Source: Pascua guehoae (Eukaryota; Basidiomycota; Tremellomycetes; Trichosporonales; Trichosporonaceae). Taken from it: a stretch of 64,000 nucleotides of DNA. The translations under genes were made by a program, and so were the position numbers. The stretch is taken from NCBI GenBank assembly GCA_001600415.1, contig BCJX01000001.1:704050-768049 (forward strand). The letters are read 5' to 3'. This document shows, piece after piece, positions 1 through 11,365 of the stretch; within the stretch, counting starts at the first letter, position 1, and each line of letters starts with the position of its first letter. Below the pieces are notes generated by a model that worked only from the letters and a program-made list of their open reading frames with translations, made no database searches and was not told where the DNA came from.

Positions 1-292
1 CGGTCCGCGGAAGCAAAACGCGAGACGCACTTCGTCAGCGAGGTCACCATTAGCAACGGAATCAAAAGGATGTAATTCCATTTTCAACGAGGAAGGTGAA
101 AGTCAAGAGAGGAAAGTGTAATGCCCACGTGTTGGAGAATCACGTGGTCTGACGTAGCCGATCGAGAGATCGGATGAGGGGTGCACTCTGAGACTGACCA
201 GGGCCTTCCTTGATCATCGACATTTGCTTCAACCGGCATCTGGGTCTGTCACCACTCTTTCACAACCCCTCATTGTCCTTCCTCCTCTGACC
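1..292. other. Intergenic / upstream of first gene
   Basis: No gene is called here. A minus-strand ATG at position 50 opens a 16-codon basic frame that runs off the left edge. It could be the 5' end of a divergent gene, but it is too short to support. Confidence 0.4.
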
Positions 293-1684
293 ATGCGCTT
301 CTCAACGCGCAACGCGTTCTACCTACGTGCCTCAAATTACCGCGTCGTCCCACTGTTTCTCTACCTCGACGAACGCCATGTCGACTGGATGAGCGACCGC
401 GTCTTGCAGCTGGTCATTGCGGAACTGCAGAGCAAGTGGGTATGCACATTGCAACAAGCTCGCCCATTAACCACACAGAGTCAAGCACCTCCTCACGGTG
501 GAGAGGTACGAGAAGAAGCACAAGGTCCATGTCGAGCGTGGCGGTACGTCTTGGACGCATGATACCGCTGACAGCAGACACGTACCAGTACTGCTACTTC
601 CTCCGCAAGACAACGCGTACCGAGGTTGTGCTATTGAAGGTCAGCTTAAAAATCCGCCGTTTGACGACAGCTGACAAGTCAGAAAAAGACGTTCTCGCTC
701 CGTCCACCTTCTCCACCACCACCGCCCGAGCCAGCGCCGAGCAGGAAGCGCAAGGCGCCGGCTCGAGGGCGAGGTCGTACACGCTCGGCTAGCATTGCCT
801 CTGCTGCGGATGAGTACGAGGAAGACGAAGAGGTCCAGGTCAAGCCCGATCCGGAGCCGATCGATGTGGATACACAAGAGGAGGCAGATGAGACCAATAT
901 CAAGGACTGGAAGCCGGACGTCTCTCTTGCATATCAAGGTGAGTGTAGTGGTAATCACAGTATTGCCGTGCCATAAACTCGTCAAGCTACCGTTTGTAGT
1001 AACTGACCCAGCACAGGCTTTGGCACGTCTTCCGTCCAACTCGTCCTCATCATTGAGCCCTACCCGCCCCTCCCAGCAAGCGAGTACGCACCACCCGCAT
1101 CCCGCCTCTCGAGCCGCTCAGCCTCGCTCGCATCCTCACGCTCGCGCTCGCGTACGGGCGCCGGCAGTCGATACTCGTCGACCTCTCTCTCTGTGGCGTT
1201 GGGAGCACCTGTTCGTGCCCCGGCACCGCAAGTGCGTAACCTGCGCAACGCGACGCGCAGCGTATCAGTCGCAACCCCAGGCCCATCATCACGGCGTGGG
1301 GGAAGGGACAGCGTTAGCGTCACCCCCGGATTCGGGGGAGGGGGAAGCTCGGGCTCCCGGCGTGGACAGGGGAGTACACCACTCTTCATCCCCCGCGACA
1401 CGCCATTTGGCGATGACGAAGAGGACGAGGACGAGCATGAGGCGTACGCTGCGGCGCTCCGCGAGGGACGGTTCCGCCTTCCTTCGGTTGCACCCAGGGA
1501 TCCACAAGACGACGACGAGTATGAAAACCCCGACGACGCGCCGGAGAGCATGGTGGCCATCGGGGAACGGATGCTGCAATATGCTGAGATTGAGGAGAAT
1601 GTCATTCGGAACGCTGGAGGGTGGGAAGAGCGGGAGGATGGGGAGGAGAGTGCAGTACTTGGAAAGGATGAGTTGGGTGACTAG
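293..1684 (+). CDS. Uncharacterised five-exon protein (397 aa)
   Basis: I do not recognise the family. The exon model is 293-435, 479-543, 578-639, 683-938 and 1017-1684; all junctions are in phase and give 397 aa. The first about 90 residues look like a compact domain rich in aromatic and basic residues, split over three short exons. The middle is a basic, proline-rich linker (RKRKAPARGRGRTR) followed by an acidic segment containing EPIDVD, which resembles a SUMO-interaction-type stretch. The C-terminal half is Ser/Arg-rich and then acidic. That composition suggests a nuclear protein, but this is inference. Intron 2 is only 34 nt. An in-frame TTG lies further upstream, but the ATG at 293 is preferred. 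The exon 1/2 junction (GTGGGT donor) was chosen because it alone keeps the downstream frame open. Confidence 0.6.
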
Positions 1685-2070
1685 AACAGAGCAAGCAATG
1701 TCGGCTTGGGAGCAATGGTGGCATAGCCAGCACGTCGATTGTCTGACGTCGTGGTCGTCATGTAGATATGATATGTACATTTTACCTGTTTCTAAGAACG
1801 TTGGGCGGAGCGAGCGCGTGTTGAGCCGCGCGAAAGCTCATCTACACTGAAATACACAATTCTGAGTGCCTAAGTTCCGAATCGACCAAACAAACAAGTC
1901 CACCGGCCTTTCCCTGCTGCTGCACAAATCACTGAAAGATCATCTCGATTGAATGCTGCAACCATGCTGTACTATGACACAATGCATTTTACTGCTGCGA
2001 GAAACTCTGATATCATGCTAAGAGGGCGTGACCGCGCTGGCGCACGCCCAGACCTGTAACCATCACACGC
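1685..2070. other. Intergenic, convergent 3' ends
   Basis: About 390 bp between the stop of the first gene and the stop of HSP90, which face each other. It probably holds both 3' UTRs. No further signal was seen. Confidence 0.5.
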
Positions 2071-4324
2071 TTAGTCGACCTCCTCCATGGAGCCACCGGC
2101 CTCCTCGAGGGCGGGGGTAGACTCGGCGACGGGAGCGGGGGCGGAGGGCTCGCTGTCGTCGATCGAGAGACCGAGCGAGATCATGCGGTTGATGCGCGAG
2201 GCAAAGTCCTGGGGGTTGTTGAGCGTGAAGCCCGAGGTGAGGAGGGCAGTCTCGAAGAGGAGGACGGTGAGGTCCTTGACAGTCTTGTCCGACTTGTCCT
2301 CGGCAACCTTGTCCTTGAGCTCCTTGATAATAGGGTTGTGAGGGTTGAGCTCGAGCGTCTTCTTGGACGCCATGTACGACGACATGGACGAGTCACGGAG
2401 GGCCTGGGCCTTCATGATGCGCTCCATGTTGGACGACCAACCGAACTGGCCAGTGACGAGGACACAGGGCGAGTCGGTGATGCGGTTCGAGACGACAACC
2501 TTCTCGACCTTGTCACCAAGGGTCTCCTTGATGGCCTCGCAGAGGGGCTCAAACTCCTTGGCCTCCTTCTCGCGGGCAGCCTTCTCCTCGGGAGTCTCCT
2601 CGAGCTCGAGACCCTCCTTGGAGACACAGACGAGCTTCTTGCCGTCGAACTCCTTGAGCTGGGTCATGGCGTACTCGTCGATGGGGTCGACGAGGAGGAG
2701 GACCTCGAAGCCCTTCTTCTTGAGGGCCTCAAGGAAGGGAGAGTCACGGACGGCGTCGAGCGACTCGCCGGTGAGGTAGTAGATCGACTTCTGCGACTCG
2801 GGCATGCGGGTGATGTAGTCCTTGAACGAGGTCATCTCGTCGACCGACTTGGTCGAGTAGAAGCGGAGGAACTCGGCGAGCTTGTTGCGGTTGGCAGCGT
2901 CCTCGTGGATACCGAGCTTGATGTTCTTCGAGAAGGCAGAGTAGAACTTGTCGAAGTTCTCCTTGTCCTCGGCAATCTCGGTGATGAGCTCGAGAGTCTT
3001 CTTGACAAGGTTCTTGCGGATGACCTTGAGAATCTTGTTCTGCTGAAGGGTCTCACGCGAGATGTTGAGGGGAAGGTCCTCAGAGTCGACGACACCGACA
3101 ACGAAGTTCAGGTACTCGGGCATGAGCTCCTCGTTGTCCTCGGTGATGAAGACACGGCGAACGTAGAGCTTGATGTTGTGGCGCTTCTTCTTGGTCTCGA
3201 AGAGGTCGAAGGGAGCGCGCTTGGGGATGAAGAGCATCGCCTTGAACTCGAGCTGACCCTCAACCGAGAAGTGCTTGACAGCGGCCTGGTCCTCCCAGTC
3301 GTTCGAGATCGACTTGTAGAAGGCAACGTACTCCTCAGGGGTGACGTCCGATGGGTTGCTGAAGTGTCAGCTTAAACCAAGAAATGTCGTAGCTGTACAC
3401 TTACCGAGTCCAGATGGGCTTCTGCTTGTTGAGCTCCTCGTTCTCGGTGGTAGTCTCCATGACCTTCTTGACCTTCTTCTTCTTGCCAGCGGCGTCCTCG
3501 TCCTCGACCTCCTCAATGACACCGCCGTCGTTCTCGGCGGTGATGTCCTCCTCAATGACCTCCTTCTCAACCTCCTTGGTGACAACGAGCTGGATGGGGT
3601 ACGAGATGAACTCGGAGTGCTTCTTGACAATCTCGCGGATGCGCTTGTCCTCGAGGAACTCCTTGAGGTCCTCCTTGATGAAGAGCTTCATCGAGGTACC
3701 GCGGCCAAGACGGGGGCCCTCAGTGTCCTCGGTGATGGTGAAGGTGCCGCCGGCAGCCGACTCCCAGATGTACTGCTCGTCGTCGTTGTGCTTGGTCGTG
3801 ACCTGGACCTTGTCGGCGACGAGGTACGAGGAGTAGAAACCGACACCGAACTGGCCAATCATCGAAATGTCGGCGCCAGACGAGAGGGCCTCCATGAACG
3901 CCTTGGTGCCCGACTTGGCAATGGTACCGAGGTTGTTGACAAGGTCGGCCTTGGTCATACCAATACCAGTGTCGCGGATGGTGAGGGTGCCCTCCTCCTT
4001 GTTGGGGGTGATGCGGATGTAGAGGTCCTTCTCAGAGTCGAGCTGCGAAGGGTCGGTGAGGGCGGCATAACGGATCTTGTCAAGCGCGTCCGACGAGTTG
4101 GAGATGAGTTCACGCAGGAAGATCTCCTTGTTCGAGTAGAACTGCTTCGTCAGCGTTGTCCAGAGGTAGAGGTAGGGGCTTGCAAAGAACAAGGTGGCGC
4201 TCCACTCACGGTGTTGACAATCAGGTCCATCAACTGGCTGATTTCGGCCTGGAAGCCATAGGTCCTGTCCCGGTCAGCTCTGCACATGGTCTTACCAGCT
4301 GACTTACTCAGTCTTGCCCGACAT
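2071..4324 (-). CDS. HSP90: Cytosolic heat shock protein 90
   Basis: ATP-dependent homodimeric chaperone of the cytosol that matures kinases, receptors and other clients. Exons on the minus strand are 4324-4308, 4264-4210, 4141-3405 and 3358-2071, all in phase, giving 698 aa, the usual family length. The N-terminal GHKL ATPase domain carries the [11 protein letters not shown] helix, the DTGIGM lid-region motif and the GQFGVGFYS loop. A short charged linker ([17 protein letters not shown]) follows, then the middle domain with [11 protein letters not shown]. The protein ends in MEEVD, the tail bound by TPR co-chaperones, so it is the cytosolic form and not an ER or mitochondrial one. The first coding exon is only 17 nt. 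Intron 2 would read through in frame from an internal Met, so predictors could miss the first two exons. A heat-shock-element-like site lies upstream. Confidence 0.97.
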
Positions 4325-5510
4325 GGTGGAAAAAGTTGGTGCAGAGGAAAGGTGGTGGTAATACTGGTGATTGTCAGTATCTGCTGTTGTTGCTTGGGTT
4401 GCGAAAGTGACCCAAAAGCACGCCAGATGCGCGAGGTGTGGCCTGCTGTTGTTGAGGAAACGTACCAGTTGTGATGAGAGTCTAAGCCAGGTATTCCTGG
4501 TGTGTTTTTACTGAACGGCAGAAGAAGAAGTTGATTCTGACGCGAGTGTGGAGAAAGAGCGAATAGTTATATCATGTCCGGCCAGGTCATTGTTTCTTTC
4601 CCCCCGGCGGCTGCACACTGGCGGCAGAGGCCCCCCTGGGTGGCCTGGCTGACGACTGGCATGCCTGACTGGTCCAGCCTCGGCCAGCCTCCACGCCTCC
4701 ACCCGTTGCTCGAAGATTCCACTGACCACCCGACTTTTCTAGGAACGCCACATCCAACATTCCACTTTATTCCCGGCCACGTGGTACCCCTGATCAGCTC
4801 CTCATTCGCGATCATTCGGTCTTGGCCTCGGTCGCGTCATTGACATATGACTGACGCGTCCTACCCCTAGCGCGCCGACCGGCAGCCGCGCCCCGCTAGC
4901 GCCGCCGGCTGTTCGGCATGCATTGCAGCCCGGCCTGGATGCTCGCACTCTCTAGTACCTGGCCGTCATTGCATCCACCATGCACCACAGTCCCACCGAT
5001 GCAAGGAGCCGTTGAGGACCTCACGAAGCCCCTACTCACGTCTGCTGACTGTTGTGGAGGGCCTCATGGTGCCTGCTCGTTGATCAACCAAACAATGCCT
5101 CAGTTCTGGAACAATACAAGTGGCATTCTACAATCACCTCCCCATGACCCAGCTGCTGTGGAACGGCGTGGATGCAAGCTCGCGGCCTTCCTGGTGCATC
5201 ACCGTGTGGCCGACCCGCGGCCACCTGCTCCGAGCTGTGGCCGTGCCACAGCGGACAACCACTTTTGTGCCTGTGACCGAGCTACTCCCAAGGACGAATA
5301 TGAGGCATGACATACATTCTTCATTCATTCCGTTGCACAGTCATTATTTACTATCTCAGAGACGGACTATTCTCCAGGGACTTCTTCGTTGTTGATCGTC
5401 GGCGTAGGACAGATACCAGGCAACTCATCACCAGCCTGACATTGTTCTGGAATCGAAGCACGGCTACTTCGGAGGATAAAAGAGCGTCTCGAAGCCTCCT
5501 CGTTTGACGC
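4325..5510. other. Intergenic between HSP90 and the secreted peptidase-like gene
   Basis: About 1.2 kb. The part next to HSP90 has a TATA-like GATATAAC on the minus strand near 4568 and the perfect palindromic arms CCAGG-TATT-CCTGG near 4490. The longest open frame (4918-5310, plus) has no domain-like composition and was not called. Confidence 0.4.
4712..4719. promoter_or_regulatory. Heat shock element-like inverted repeat
   Basis: GAAGATTC is a perfect inverted nGAAnnTTCn pair. It lies about 390 bp upstream of the HSP90 start, and further TTC units in near 5-bp phase follow at about 4735-4770. Hsf1 binding is inferred from family knowledge only. Confidence 0.45.
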
Positions 5511-6363
5511 TTAGTTGAAGCTCACGTGCACGTGGTCCCTGGCTATCAGCATCTCCAGCCCATCTAAAGTACCGAACGCACCAGTGGTTGAGCGTAATGC
5601 CGCCGCTGCTCGCCATGGAACGCCACTTGGTCCACGGCGTCTGCTTGTCGCGTGAGGGGTTGTAGATGCGCTGTCCCCAGATGACGTATTTGACCTTGAG
5701 CGAGGCGTGGTTCTTCATAACCCATTCAGCGATGTAGGCGCCCGAGTTTGTCGCCTTCTGCCACTGTCAGCCTTTGCTGTGTTCATTGCAACTCACGCCA
5801 GCAGCGTCAGAGCACATGAGGTCGATCGCACGACCACACCCATGCTCGCGGCCCTCCCTGCACGGCTCGTTGCGGTAGCACCCAATCTCGCGGATCTTGC
5901 CGGGGAAGGCTGCCACAATCCTCTTGGCGCCAGCCACGGTCTGCGCCTTGCACGAGCCAACGGGGGGGATCTTGGGTGCCTTGTACCCGCCATACAGCCC
6001 ATTCTTGTCCTTGCAGCACACAAAGCCGGCGGGGCCCGGGCAGCCATTGGTACCCGATCCGCCCTTGCCACAGTCGCTCGTCCAACGACAGTTGCCGCCC
6101 TTGAACTCTGGGGTGTTGCACACGGCTTTGGTGCAGCATTTGACATTGGCGGCATCACGGGGACAGCCGCCATCGATGGTGATGCCGCCTGCAGAAGAGC
6201 ATTTGGACGTAGTGACGCACACACCTGAGGATTAGCACAGCAAGAAGCAGACGGGTGTGGAGGAAAAAAAAAGCTCACCCGCACGGCCTCCAGCACCGAC
6301 ACAAGGCTGGTCAACCGCCGCGAGGGCGGTAACGGCGAAGAGGATGATGGAAGAAAGCAGCAT
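5511..6363 (-). CDS. Secreted Cys-rich protein with LAS/M15-type metallopeptidase-like domain
   Basis: Predicted secreted protein of 238 aa. Minus-strand exons are 6363-6279, 6224-5797, 5757-5582 and 5538-5511, all in phase; intron 1 has a TGCTAAT branch site. The ATG opens a clear signal peptide (MLLSSIILFAVTALAA). Next comes a region of about 70 residues with paired cysteines (CCTK, FVCCKDK) spaced like a small disulphide-rich module. The C-terminal domain carries HGCGRAID, which fits the Hx(2)GxAxD zinc motif of LAS peptidases (lysostaphin, D-Ala-D-Ala peptidase, hedgehog), and ends in DHVHVSFN, which supplies the HxH. The layout resembles the fungal/bacterial ARB_07466-like family as I remember it. 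Activity on peptidoglycan or another cell-wall peptide is inference. The last exon is just 28 nt but encodes the HxH motif, so a model lacking it would lose a zinc ligand. Confidence 0.75.
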
Positions 6364-7040
6364 GGCGATTGTTCAAGTTGTGATGGTAATGAGAAGACTT
6401 GCGGCTGGGTGAGTTGGTGTCTTTGTGAGTAGACGGGTTCTCCCCTTTTATGTCTTTCAACGAACACTCGTGTCAACTGCAGTGAAGCACACGCTGCCAA
6501 CGCGTAAAGGTCAGGTCGCATACACAATACCAACACGTCAAGGTCAGTCACATACACGATGCTAACGCGTACGAGTGGAGTCGCGGCAGCTCCTGCATTG
6601 CGGCCTTGAGTGACCGTAGAAAGCACCAAGCCCAGCGGATGATAAGGGGGCTGTTTCGTATAATCGGCCTTGCGGCCATTCCAAGAGTCTAAACTGCCTT
6701 TTGTTTCAGTCTTCGTGTTATCTCTTGTATGCTTATTTTCGAAAGATGACGGTGGTGACGGGCATCGGCTGATTGTGCCCGAGTGGATGTGGGGTTCGAG
6801 ACGCTGAAACGACACGTGACGGATCGTGTCGCGACTCTCGTGGGGATGACGCACCTAGGCACATCAACTCCACCCATCGCTCCTGCTCTACCATTCTTTG
6901 TCCACGACGTTACTCTCACCTCTGTAACACTCTCCTTCTCGACTGCCCTACATCTTTCCGGAGGATACAACACCGTGCACGACAACCTTAACCTTGACCA
7001 CAGCTCCACCGACGCGTCTCTAATCTGACAGACACTGACC
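6364..7040. other. Divergent promoter region
   Basis: About 680 bp between the head-to-head secreted-protein and transaldolase-like genes. It presumably holds both promoters. No coding frame was supported. Confidence 0.45.
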
Positions 7041-8191
7041 ATGGCGACCGACTCACTCGAGCTACTCCGGTCGCGCGTCGCGGTCGACCTCGATCAGCTT
7101 GACCCTGCCTTGGGGGCAAGACTGGGTCCGTTTGTAAACATGAGTACGTCCCGCAGAAATGATGTCTATCTGACGGAAAGCGAGTAACCAGGCACTCGTC
7201 CTCGGCGCAGCAACAGCGCCCGGCAAACAGGCATTCGTGCGGGACGTCGTCGCGCGTGCCAAACGAGAGTGCACAACGGACCTGGACGGGGTGGAGCTCG
7301 CGCTCGATCTCATGGTGAGCTCAGAGACAACTGATGACAAAGCTGTGCGTCTTGTAACCTAACGACAAGGGCGTGCTTCTCGCCAAGCCAGTCCTGCCCC
7401 ATGTCACATCTTATCTCCACCTCCAAGTATCCCCGCGGCACGCATCGAATGTCCCCGGAACGGTCACACACGCCCGCCGCCTCGTATCCCTCATGGAACA
7501 AGAGGGCATCCCGCGCTCTCGCGTCTGCATCAAGATCCCTACGACAGGTGCAGGCATGACTGCTGCACGCCAGCTCGAAAACGAAGGTATTGCCACACTA
7601 GCGACCACGTTGTTCAGCGTGTCCCAGGCAGTCGCTGCGCACCAGGCTGGGTGCCATTTTGTGGCTCCATACTTCAACCCTCTCAGCGTGCACTTTGATG
7701 GTGGATGGGTCGAGTATGCCAATCCTGCGGTCGAGAGCCCCATGGGGCCGGTTGTGGGGCAGATTGTCGCCACGTTCAAGCACCTCAATAGTCGGACGCG
7801 TGTGATGCCTGCGAGGTGAGAATGATATCAAGTCCATCACTAAGTTTCAGCATCGTCACGCCCGAGGAAGCCCTCAGCCTTTCGACCCTTGGCATTGACG
7901 ACCTCACGCTCTCTGGCAAGGTGCTCGAGGGTCTGGCTACACGACCCGTCGTTGAAGCAGACCTTGCGGTCAACGCCCCAACGCTCGCCTCGGAGGAAGA
8001 CTATTCTGACCTCTTGGCCAACGAAGGCGCGCCGCTTGATGTTGCGAACGACGCCGATGCGTCAGTGCGGCAGCGTCTTGATTATGCGGTCAAGTGAGTT
8101 GGATGTTAGAGTGCACTAACACAGCAGCAGGTTTGCAGAGTGCGAGGAGACGCTGCTCGTGCTGATCAGGAAGGTATGGGATGAGGTGTAG
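7041..8191 (+). CDS. Transaldolase-family class I aldolase
   Basis: Predicted TIM-barrel aldolase of the transaldolase / fructose-6-phosphate aldolase group, which forms a Schiff base with a sugar-phosphate ketone. Exons are 7041-7143, 7181-7314, 7370-7815, 7851-8093 and 8131-8191, in phase, giving 328 aa. The motif TSNQ, the family's early signature, is created by splicing exon 1 to exon 2. RVCIKIPTTGAG carries the likely Schiff-base lysine, and GIATLATTLFS and HFVAPYFN follow as the next strands. Introns 1, 3 and 4 are only 35-37 nt. Canonical yeast transaldolase has a different strand-6 sequence, so this is probably a paralogue and not TAL1. It lies 355 bp upstream of a Zn2Cys6 regulator on the same strand, which may mark a small catabolic cluster. 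Confidence 0.82.
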
Positions 8192-8546
8192 TAGGCTCTT
8201 GGGGTATCTTGGTCCCTTGTGTATTCTCGGTGGCGTCAAACGTGTGTCAAATCACGAGATTGTTGGAGTCGTTATGCATACGCAATGGAGCGTTTTCCAA
8301 ATAGTAGAGACCAGCCTCTTCGTCCACTGCACAACTCCTCTGCATCACAACCACCCTGCAGAACACCATTCTGTCTGCTTTGCGATAACCGACGGCGCAT
8401 TGAACGATGCCAGGTGGTCTGACGTAATGCGGTTTATCCAGCTCGGCGTCTTTCGGCCTTCTGCGATGATCCTGACGAGGGCCTACATCCTCTTCCTTCC
8501 TCTCACTCCTCCGAGTTTACAAAGAATCGGCGTGGGGACCGCCGAG
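8192..8546. other. Intergenic / promoter of regulator
   Basis: 355 bp. The plus frame is open through most of it into the regulator (from about 8181), but the first supported Met is at 8547. Confidence 0.4.
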
Positions 8547-11205
8547 ATGGAGAGCGACCAAGTGCATTATGACTCGAGGTTGCGCAGAGACCGTGAACGA
8601 TCACCTCCGAACCGTTCCTTAGGACATTCCAGCCGCCGCCGCCGCCGCCGCAGCAACAGCAGCAGGTCCGGCAGCAGCCCTCCACCAACCAAACACCGCC
8701 GCCGGGGTAATGAGAACTGGGGATCTATAACTGGAGCTTCCAACACCAATCCCAGGCCCAAACGAGAACGTTGTTCAAACGCGTGTAACAGGTGCAAGGC
8801 GAAGAAGCTCAAATGTCTCGTAACTGATGACGGCGGCACGTGAGTCCGGGAGTTAGACTGGCGGCCGAGCAGAGCTGACGAGTAGGCCCTGTTCGGCATG
8901 CATAAAGGCGGCTGCTCAGTGTGTATTTGATGAGGCGGGCCAGAAGCAAGCAAATCTCCGTTGGTGAGTTCGCGCTGGAAGAACAATCGCTCCAGCACAC
9001 TACTGCGAGGCTACACCCAGCTCGGCCTCACATCTGAGTTTTGAGCTAACGCAATCGCAGCGTCCAAGAACTCGAGGCTCGAGTTGCGATCCTTGAACGG
9101 TCCCTACATGATCTTGACCCGCTACACCCCGAGATTGCGCATCGCTTGGGTGGACACGGTGTCGGCGGTGACGGATCCCGCGTGTCGACGAACGCCGTTC
9201 CCAGCCCCTTGGCCACTGCGTCGCCGCTTGCCGGAGAAGGGGACAATGACACTGAAGCGCGCATGCGACAAATCGTCATGGGGTTGGTCCTGCATCTTGG
9301 CAATGTACGACACTGACATATAATCTAGAGGCATCCGCGGCGATCGTCCACACCTGCGCCCAACCGACCTTGCATCTATCATTCAGCCGCTGTCCCCAGC
9401 CGCTCCGACACGAGTCGTCAACGCCAACCCCGCTCTGCCGCCGCGGTCTGTTGCAGACAAAGTTCTGTCCTTTGTTTATCGTCACGTACAATCACGATAT
9501 TCGTTTATGGACTGGGAGCGACTTCGAGCATGGCATGACCGACGAGAAGAGGTGTGTTTCGCTAGGACCGACTCCACGACCTCTGCATCTAGCACGGATG
9601 CACATATCGGGGCCTTCTTCCTCTGGACGACGTACGCCATCGGCGCTGATCTTGCGCCAGATCCCGCCCTCGAGAGTGCCAAGACATACCTCGCGCAAGC
9701 GATGCGGTACCTCGACCATGTCCTGCGAGGGCACGACTTGACGACTATCCGTGCCATGCTCCTACTCCTCTTCTTCAGTTTTCGTTCCAGCGACGGTCCA
9801 CCGCTGTGGTTCCTGAGCGGGTTCGTCATGCGAATGTGTCTGGAACTCTATCTCCATCGGGAAAACCGCGCACATACACCATTCGAGGCAGAAGACCGCA
9901 AACGTGTCTTTTGGTCCGCCTACTCGTTCGACCGCCTCATCTCTCTTGCATCCGGCCGGCCCTTTAGTGTGGCAGACTGCGACATTGAAATCTCCATCCC
10001 CGTCGACATTGACCTGGAGGATCGGGACGCAAGCCGCATTGCAATGTTACAGGGTGCTCAACAAGGCATGCCCCCACCTTACACCGTCACGGGCGAGCTC
10101 ACAACAATGTCATCTGCGATTCATAACATCCGACATTATCGCCTCCGCTCACGGATCTACGCTCTTTATGCTGTTCGCGCAGAGCGACCGTCCCCCGAAG
10201 TTATCCGCAGTATCCTTGACGACCTGCAGAAGTGGCGCACTGCTACACCCCGCGAAACGTCTGCTCAAGTACCTGTCCAGTCAGAGGACAAGTACGATAT
10301 GGTCTACTTTCAGAGCGTGTTGCTCACGCTGCGCCATGAGGTGGTTCGATGCGAAGCAAACGACCCCTTGTTAATTCTCTGCGCCACATCGGCCGCTGAG
10401 TCATGCGAGGTAGGTGTCCCCAACAATCGCTCTCTATCTCTCTCTCAGACCCTAACAGTCACAGCGCGGAAGAAAGGTTCACCAAACACCAGGAACAAAG
10501 CACACGATCTGCTCACTATGCCACATTTTCGTCTCGGGCATGACACTTCTGCATTGCCTCTCGGTGAACCCCGCCGCGATTCCTACGCGCACTTCATCTC
10601 GTGCACTTCGCTCGTGCTCATCAACACTCGCGATCTATGCGCAGCTTTTCCCCGACGCCGTACCCTTCCGTGAACTCTTCGAGTTTTTCTCGGACGAAGT
10701 CATGGACGGCAGTGTAGCAGGCAACGGCACGGGCAGCGATGTCAACGGGATACCGACAGCCGAGATTATCAAACAGGTCATGTTGGGCGAGTTTAGTCAT
10801 CTTGGCGGGTGAGTTGACTCTCCAGAGCGTCATCAACTCACAATGTGCTAATACAACAGCGTGTACGAATCGATAAGCAGTACCGATAGCCACCCCACCA
10901 CAACGCCTGCGCTTCCGAAACAGGCCGCACCCCTATTCAACTTGCTGGCGCCGCTACCGACCGATTCCACATCGACGCCCACGCTTACACCGGCCTTGCT
11001 GTCTGCACCCGCCCTCCCTTCGTCGTCTACGAGTCTTCCTCAACTGAGCTACGACCTGGGCAATCTGAATAGGTACGGTGGCGACCTCGCATCGTTTCTG
11101 GATATTTCGCTCGACGCGCCAATCGATGCGTGGTTGGGCAGTTGGGATCAGGTTGGAGCAACGTCGCAAGGTCTCGCGCCTGACGGGAACGCCACGCTTC
11201 CATGA
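8547..11205 (+). CDS. Zn2Cys6 fungal transcription factor (787 aa)
   Basis: Nuclear zinc-cluster regulator. Exons are 8547-8839, 8886-8963, 9061-9282, 9329-10409, 10465-10808 and 10860-11205, in phase, giving 787 aa. A basic, Arg-rich N terminus precedes the cluster CNRCKAKKLKC, completed after intron 1 by PCSACIKAAAQC. A short coiled coil follows (VQELEARVAILERSL). The middle region (exon 4) is the fungal-specific regulatory domain, with the FWSAYSFDRLISLASGRP core; exon 5 continues it with HIFVSGMTLLHCL. The C terminus is Ser/Thr/Pro-rich and probably activating. The gene is tail-to-tail with a DHA2 transporter 160 bp away and follows an aldolase on the same strand, so either could be a target. 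That link is positional inference only. Confidence 0.9.
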
Positions 11206-11365
11206 CGACAAACCACAAAATGCTAGCAGTAGATTGGCGTGGGTTGTGTGCTGTCCGTCTCGTTGAATACTAGGTCTAGTGTATATATCAAAAATGCATT
11301 GAAACCGTAGATCCTTGGACGTGGCTCTTGTTGTATGTAGTCTACAAAATGTGCTTCGTGAGGGT

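Noticed and set aside
2338..4261. Long plus-strand frames of 345 and 306 codons opposite HSP90
   Set aside because: Leu/Val/Asp-rich shadows of the biased codons of HSP90; no independent signals.
4918..5310. 130-codon Cys-containing plus frame as a secreted protein
   Set aside because: No signal peptide; Cys spacing irregular; looks like random GC-rich sequence.
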